17,203 nucleotides of DNA from Sutterella sp. (lineage in GTDB: Bacteria; Pseudomonadota; Gammaproteobacteria; Burkholderiales; Burkholderiaceae_F): assembly GCA_019410445.1 (NCBI GenBank), contig DXSO01000026.1, positions 1-17,203 of the forward strand. Reading direction: 5' to 3'. The notes beneath the pieces are model-generated. The model did not search any database and was not told where the DNA came from. It saw only the letters and a program-made list of their open reading frames with translations. Position 1 is the stretch's first letter. Each line of letters begins with the position of its first letter. Positions 13,799-17,203 of the stretch are shown here, one piece after another. Position numbers and translations under genes: made by a program.

Positions 13799-14758
13799 TC
13801 AAATGCCTTGTTTTTGATTTGATGGAGAAGTTATTGCCCGAGTTTTGCGCAATGTAGAGACGAAAACACTGCGGATCCATTGCATTTCGGAGCTGGCGTG
13901 ATTGCGTTCATGCCAGATGAGGCGAGTGGAGTAAAACTTCTGCTCTTCAGGTATCGGAATGACGGCGAGATTGGGCAGTATTCGAGCAAAAAATTCAGCA
14001 GTGGTATGCGGTAGTACGAGCGTGGCGTTTGTGTCTTCGAGAAAGTAGGGAGCTCCCAGAAAGTGCGGTACTTCGATGATTTTGCGTTGATCGTGTGTGG
14101 ATTCCGTATCAATGTCAAAGACCGGATGTCGGGCATTTTGACGTAATGCCACCGAGATTTTCGGGTACTTGAGAAATTCTTTCCGAGAAAGTTTTTTACC
14201 TTGAGAGTATTGGATGGCAAGAGGATGTGCCTTGCGAACCAAGCAAACTCGTTGGATCTCAAAGAGGTTAAGACCAAAAAAATGTTCTGGCAGTGTTTCG
14301 CGAAGCGATGTAGGAAACAAAGCCAGATCAACACTGCCTTCGGCAAGTTCATGAAAAACATTTTCCGATAGCGGAAGCAGCCGAAAATTCATCTGTGGCG
14401 CTTCGCGTAGGAGTGCTTGTATGACTGGGCGCAGAATCATAACGACCGCGTTGTCAGCGGCTGATATGGTCAGAGTGCGTGAAACGGCTGAAGGCTCAAA
14501 TGTTTTGGTTTGTGATAACTCATCGACGTTTGCCAACAGACGATTGATGATGGGCATGATCGTTTTGCACTTTTCTGTGGGAGCCATGCCCAGATAGTTT
14601 CGTACAAAAAGATCATCCGAGAACTCTTCCTGACAGGATCGCAATGCTCGACTGACGGCTGAAATCGTCACATTCAGTTGATGGGCGGACTCAGAAAGAG
14701 AACCGGTCTCATAGATTTTTTGGATGATTTGAAGTTGGTTCAATCGCAGTGACAACAT
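13799..14758 (-). CDS. LysR-family transcriptional regulator
   Basis: The 319-aa protein has an N-terminal winged helix-turn-helix (about 5-62; LQIIQKIYETGSLSESAHQLNVTISAVSRALRS region, then FVRNYLGMAPTEK) and a linker leading to the periplasmic-binding-like effector domain (about 90-300; TLTISAADNAVVMIL opens it). It starts at ATG 14758 with a weak GAAAG site. It is divergent from assT, and the 195 bases between the starts hold a perfect palindrome of LysR-box type. Family knowledge predicts control of the divergent gene and autoregulation. The DMT transporter follows 2 bases after its stop, so regulator and transporter share a transcript. The effector is unknown; an aryl sulfate or phenol is a guess from the neighbour. 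Confidence 0.9.
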   Translation of the reverse strand: MLSLRLNQLQIIQKIYETGSLSESAHQLNVTISAVSRALRSCQEEFSDDLFVRNYLGMAPTEKCKTIMPIINRLLANVDELSQTKTFEPSAVSRTLTISAADNAVVMILRPVIQALLREAPQMNFRLLPLSENVFHELAEGSVDLALFPTSLRETLPEHFFGLNLFEIQRVCLVRKAHPLAIQYSQGKKLSRKEFLKYPKISVALRQNARHPVFDIDTESTHDQRKIIEVPHFLGAPYFLEDTNATLVLPHTTAEFFARILPNLAVIPIPEEQKFYSTRLIWHERNHASSEMQWIRSVFVSTLRKTRAITSPSNQKQGI

Positions 14759-14801
14759 AAAACTTTCGTGAGTGTGCCCTGTTACTCAGATCCGAATGTA
14801 G

Positions 14802-14845
14802 TTTGTCGATAATCGACAAAAGCTTATGTCATTTTTGTCGAAAAA
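14802..14845. promoter_or_regulatory. Putative LysR operator: 19-bp palindrome plus a second half-site
   Basis: TTTGTCGATAATCGACAAA (14802-14820) is a perfect 9-1-9 dyad and contains the T-N11-A core typical of LysR boxes. TTTGTCGA recurs at 14834-14841, 32 bases away, about three helical turns. The palindrome is 44 bases upstream of the LysR start and about 134 bases upstream of assT, the usual layout of a LysR recognition site with a lower-affinity second site toward the target gene. Confidence 0.65.
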
Positions 14846-14953
14846 GAAAAGGAAAATCGGAATTTTCAATTGACCTCTCTCTCCCTAGCATGTTTTGTCA
14901 GAAAGAACATCAATGAAGACTCTTTCGGGTCAATCAATTATCTGGAGAGAAAT

Positions 14954-16795
14954 ATGTCGGTCACTATCGGTCGTCGTTCCTTGTTTATGGGCACCATTGC
15001 AGCACTTGTCGCAGGTTCATTTTCCGGTACGGCATCTGCAGCAGGCGGATCTTCTGGTCCGCGCGTGACGTTTGCAGCTCAGGGGAAACTTGGGGAAATT
15101 GTTGTTAATCCATACAAAATTGCTCCCCTCACAGCCATTATTAAGAACGGCGGCTATGAAATTACGGCGGCTACCGTTCGTGTGGTGCCGAAGAAAGATG
15201 GTCAGGAAATCAAGTACGCGGTCAGTCGCAAACAACTTCTGACACATGCCGGCATTCCTGTGTTTGGTTTGTATCCGGACTACAACAACACGGTTGAAGT
15301 TACTTATACCCGCAAGTTCCACGGCAAGGTTGAAAAAATCACCGAAAGCTACTCAATCTACACCGCTCCTGTTTATCACGAGGTCAGCGGGAACCCGACG
15401 CTGTCTCACAACATGTTTGAGACCAAGGTTGTGAAGATGGATCCGAAGTTTTCTGATCGCTTGTACCTTGTCAATAACTTGATGCAGCAGTACACCAAAG
15501 CCACGCGCATGGTTTGGAATAATCCGATGGGTGGTGCCATGGAATGGAACTTCTACCCGATGAATGCGATTATCGATACCAAGGGTGAAGTGCGTTGGTA
15601 TATGCATGTTGAACCGATCTATGACGTCGAACAGATGTATCGTTCGGGTGTGATGATGGGTTTTCAGCAGGATGAGGACGGCAACATCACCTGGGGTTAT
15701 GGTCAGCGTTACGTGAAGTACGATTTGATGGGACGCGAGATCTATAACCGTCGTTTGCCTGTGGGATATATTGATTTCTCCCATTCACTCGACAATGCTC
15801 AAAATGGTCATACGTTTATTCGTGCTGCCAGTGCGGACCTGCGTCGTGCCGATAACAAACGCGTTCGTACGGTGCGTGACGTGATTGTTGAAGTTGACGG
15901 TAACGGCCAAGTTATTGACGAGTGGCGTTTGTGGGAGATCCTGGATCCGTACCGTGACAATGTCATGAAGGTTCTTGATCAGGGGGCGGTGTGCTTGAAT
16001 ATTGACGCCAGCCAATCAGGTAAGACACTTTCTGCAGAAGAACTGGCCAAGCTCGATGCCAGCGACCATTTCGGAGATATCGTTGGTACTGGTCCTGGAC
16101 GCAACTGGGCGCATGTGAACTCTGTTGACTATGACCCGAGTGATGATTCAATCATTATTTCTTCCCGTCACCAGTCGGCCATCATCAAGATTGGGCGCGA
16201 CAAGAAGGTGAAGTGGATTCTCGGTTCGCCTGAGGGGTGGAAGAAGCCGTGGGCAGACAAATTGCTTGCTCCTGTGGATGCAAACGGCAAGAAGCTCAAG
16301 GTTACGGGCAGCCAGGTCGAAGGTGATTTTGACTTCACCTGGACTCAGCATACGGCTTTCCGAATCGATTCGAAGTCCAATAAGAACGTGATCTACATTA
16401 CGGTCTTTGACAATGGTGATGCTCGTGGTATGGAGCAGCCTGCATTGCCTGAAATGAAATACAGCCGTGCGGTGGTCTTCAAGATCGATCAAAGAAAGAT
16501 GACTGCTGAACAGGTCTGGGAGTACGGCAAGGAAAGAGGCTTTGCTTGGTACAGTCCGGTGACCTCGCTGACCCAATACGAAGACGACAAGGATTCCATC
16601 ATGGTTTATTCGGCAACTGCAGGGATGGGGCGTCGTCCGTCTGAACTGAAGCCTGGAGAAAAAGCGGGCATTGCTTCTCCTGTGATCAACGAATTTAAGT
16701 GGGGTGCCAAGGAGCCCTCCGTGGAAATTGTGATTTGCAATTCGATGGGGTATCAGGCCATGCCGGTGTCCGTCAAAAAAGCCTTTTCTAAGTAA
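14954..16795 (+). CDS. assT: Arylsulfate sulfotransferase (AssT), periplasmic
   Basis: The protein has 613 aa from ATG 14954 (GGAGAG at 14944-14949). A longer reading to 14870 would precede the signal and is rejected. The signal carries GRRSLF (Arg7-Arg8), a twin-arginine-like motif, then a hydrophobic core and ASA cleavage after residue 29. The order is an N-terminal beta domain (about 35-135), then a six-bladed propeller. Catalytic residues match E. coli AssT: His466 (TWTQHTAF; mature 437) as the sulfated His, with His277 (FSHS), His387 (NWAHVNS) and Arg405 (SSRHQS). It moves sulfate between phenols without PAPS. Only two cysteines are present (AVCLNID, VICNSM), none near His466. Arg codons are nearly all CGT/CGC, suggesting high expression. 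A DsbL-like gene follows 223 bases later. Confidence 0.95.
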   Translation: MSVTIGRRSLFMGTIAALVAGSFSGTASAAGGSSGPRVTFAAQGKLGEIVVNPYKIAPLTAIIKNGGYEITAATVRVVPKKDGQEIKYAVSRKQLLTHAGIPVFGLYPDYNNTVEVTYTRKFHGKVEKITESYSIYTAPVYHEVSGNPTLSHNMFETKVVKMDPKFSDRLYLVNNLMQQYTKATRMVWNNPMGGAMEWNFYPMNAIIDTKGEVRWYMHVEPIYDVEQMYRSGVMMGFQQDEDGNITWGYGQRYVKYDLMGREIYNRRLPVGYIDFSHSLDNAQNGHTFIRAASADLRRADNKRVRTVRDVIVEVDGNGQVIDEWRLWEILDPYRDNVMKVLDQGAVCLNIDASQSGKTLSAEELAKLDASDHFGDIVGTGPGRNWAHVNSVDYDPSDDSIIISSRHQSAIIKIGRDKKVKWILGSPEGWKKPWADKLLAPVDANGKKLKVTGSQVEGDFDFTWTQHTAFRIDSKSNKNVIYITVFDNGDARGMEQPALPEMKYSRAVVFKIDQRKMTAEQVWEYGKERGFAWYSPVTSLTQYEDDKDSIMVYSATAGMGRRPSELKPGEKAGIASPVINEFKWGAKEPSVEIVICNSMGYQAMPVSVKKAFSK

Positions 16796-16824
16796 ATGGT
16801 TTTGATGGAATGAGAAAGGACAGG

Positions 16825-16851
16825 GGCGAAGAGATCGGTCTTTGCCTTTGT
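16825..16851 (+). terminator. Weak terminator-like hairpin after assT
   Basis: GGCGAAGA (16825-16832) pairs with TCTTTGCC (16839-16846) through one G-U pair around a 6-nt loop, followed by TTTGT. The T-run is short, so it may be only a partial terminator that lets some transcription reach the DsbL-like gene. Confidence 0.35.
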
Positions 16852-16993
16852 TCGAAGAGCAAATTTTGATTTCTGCAACAGGACATTGCACAGACGTACA
16901 GGGAGCCATTGGCAAACCTCGATTGTTTGGCTGCAGTCTTGTTTTTAAACTAATTCTCAGAAGTTGAATGCGATTGCCTGTTTAGGCGTTTGC

Positions 16994-17017
16994 TGAAATT
17001 TGAGAGGAGAAATTTCA
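16994..17017 (+). promoter_or_regulatory. Hairpin with the ribosome binding site in its loop
   Basis: TGAAATTT (16994-17001) and AAATTTCA (17010-17017) are perfect 8-bp arms. The 8-nt loop GAGAGGAG (17002-17009) is the Shine-Dalgarno of the next gene, whose ATG is at 17019. The stem is all A-T but for one G-C pair, so it would be marginally stable. Confidence 0.6.
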
Positions 17018-17018
17018 A

Positions 17019-17203
17019 ATGTTCAAGAAGACTTTGTTTGTAATCGGTATGTCTTTGCTTGCAACAAGCGCAATGGCTGCCACCGAAGGCACCGACTACG
17101 TCAAGCTCGAAAAACCTATGGTCAACGCCGAAGGCAAGCTCACCAAGATCTTCAGCTATGACTGCCCGTTCTGCTACAAGTATGACGTGGGCGTCGATCC
17201 GAA
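17019..17203 (+). CDS. DsbA/DsbL-like thiol:disulfide oxidoreductase (5' part, cut by window end)
   Basis: Sixty-one codons are visible from ATG 17019. A Sec signal peptide (MFKKTLFVIGMSLLATSAMA) ends at residue 20. The mature start DYVKLEKPM and the strand KIFSYDCPFCYKY match the DsbA family, with the redox motif CPFC at Cys49-Cys52 in place of the CPHC of classical DsbA. In uropathogenic E. coli, DsbL with DsbI oxidises AssT, and their genes are linked; the place after assT makes DsbL the best reading. A single Sec-exported periplasmic protein is expected. The rest, including the cis-Pro loop and any dsbI partner, lies outside the window. Confidence 0.85.
   Translation, partial: MFKKTLFVIGMSLLATSAMAATEGTDYVKLEKPMVNAEGKLTKIFSYDCPFCYKYDVGVDP

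Noticed and set aside
14870..14898. TTGACC (14870-14875) as the -35 of an assT promoter
   Set aside because: The base at the right spacing is TTTTGT, a poor -10; no confident assT promoter can be placed.
16148..16915. 255-codon minus-strand frame opposite the assT 3' end
   Set aside because: Antisense shadow of assT, with His/Arg/Leu-rich composition typical of reversed codon-biased genes.

Overview
The window looks like chromosomal DNA of a betaproteobacterium, most likely of the Sutterella/Parasutterella group (order Burkholderiales). This is an inference from three things: a ruvC-ruvA-ruvB cluster and SlyB/MgtE proteins of proteobacterial type, a tRNA gene with encoded CCA, and an arylsulfate sulfotransferase gene (assT) followed by a DsbA/DsbL-type thiol oxidase, a pairing I associate with that group. 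No insertion sequence, prophage gene, CRISPR array or rRNA gene was seen.

Left part (1-5260, mainly + strand). The tail of an unidentified gene ends in a strong terminator. Then come the magnesium channel gene mgtE, a SlyB-type outer-membrane lipoprotein and an exported coiled-coil protein of unknown function (the last two form an operon), a small KTSC-domain gene on the minus strand, recR, and an AEC-family permease ending in a bidirectional terminator. MgtE and SlyB are both linked to magnesium and envelope physiology.

Middle part (5261-11530). Two divergent M20-family amidohydrolases (AbgA-like and N-carbamoyl-amino-acid hydrolase/allantoate-amidohydrolase-like) share a 381-bp intergenic region and probably release amino acids or ammonia from N-acyl or ureido compounds. 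A NarL-type response regulator without a partner kinase follows. It runs tail to tail into the Holliday-junction operon ruvC-ruvA-ruvB (minus strand). Then comes tRNA-Val(CAC) with its own promoter and terminator.

Right part (11531-17203) reads as an accessory sulfonate/thiol module. On the minus strand lie an exported metallo-beta-lactamase-fold hydrolase and a LysR regulator translationally coupled to a DMT-family exporter. Divergent from the LysR gene is assT, followed by the start of a DsbL-like oxidase cut by the window end. A perfect 19-bp palindrome, TTTGTCGATAATCGACAAA, sits between the LysR gene and assT. Its half-site recurs next to assT and in front of the metallo-hydrolase gene, which suggests one regulon. 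The AssT keeps the catalytic His and Arg residues of the E. coli enzyme, has no cysteine near the catalytic His, and starts with a twin-arginine-like signal. This combination is the most interesting point in the window.
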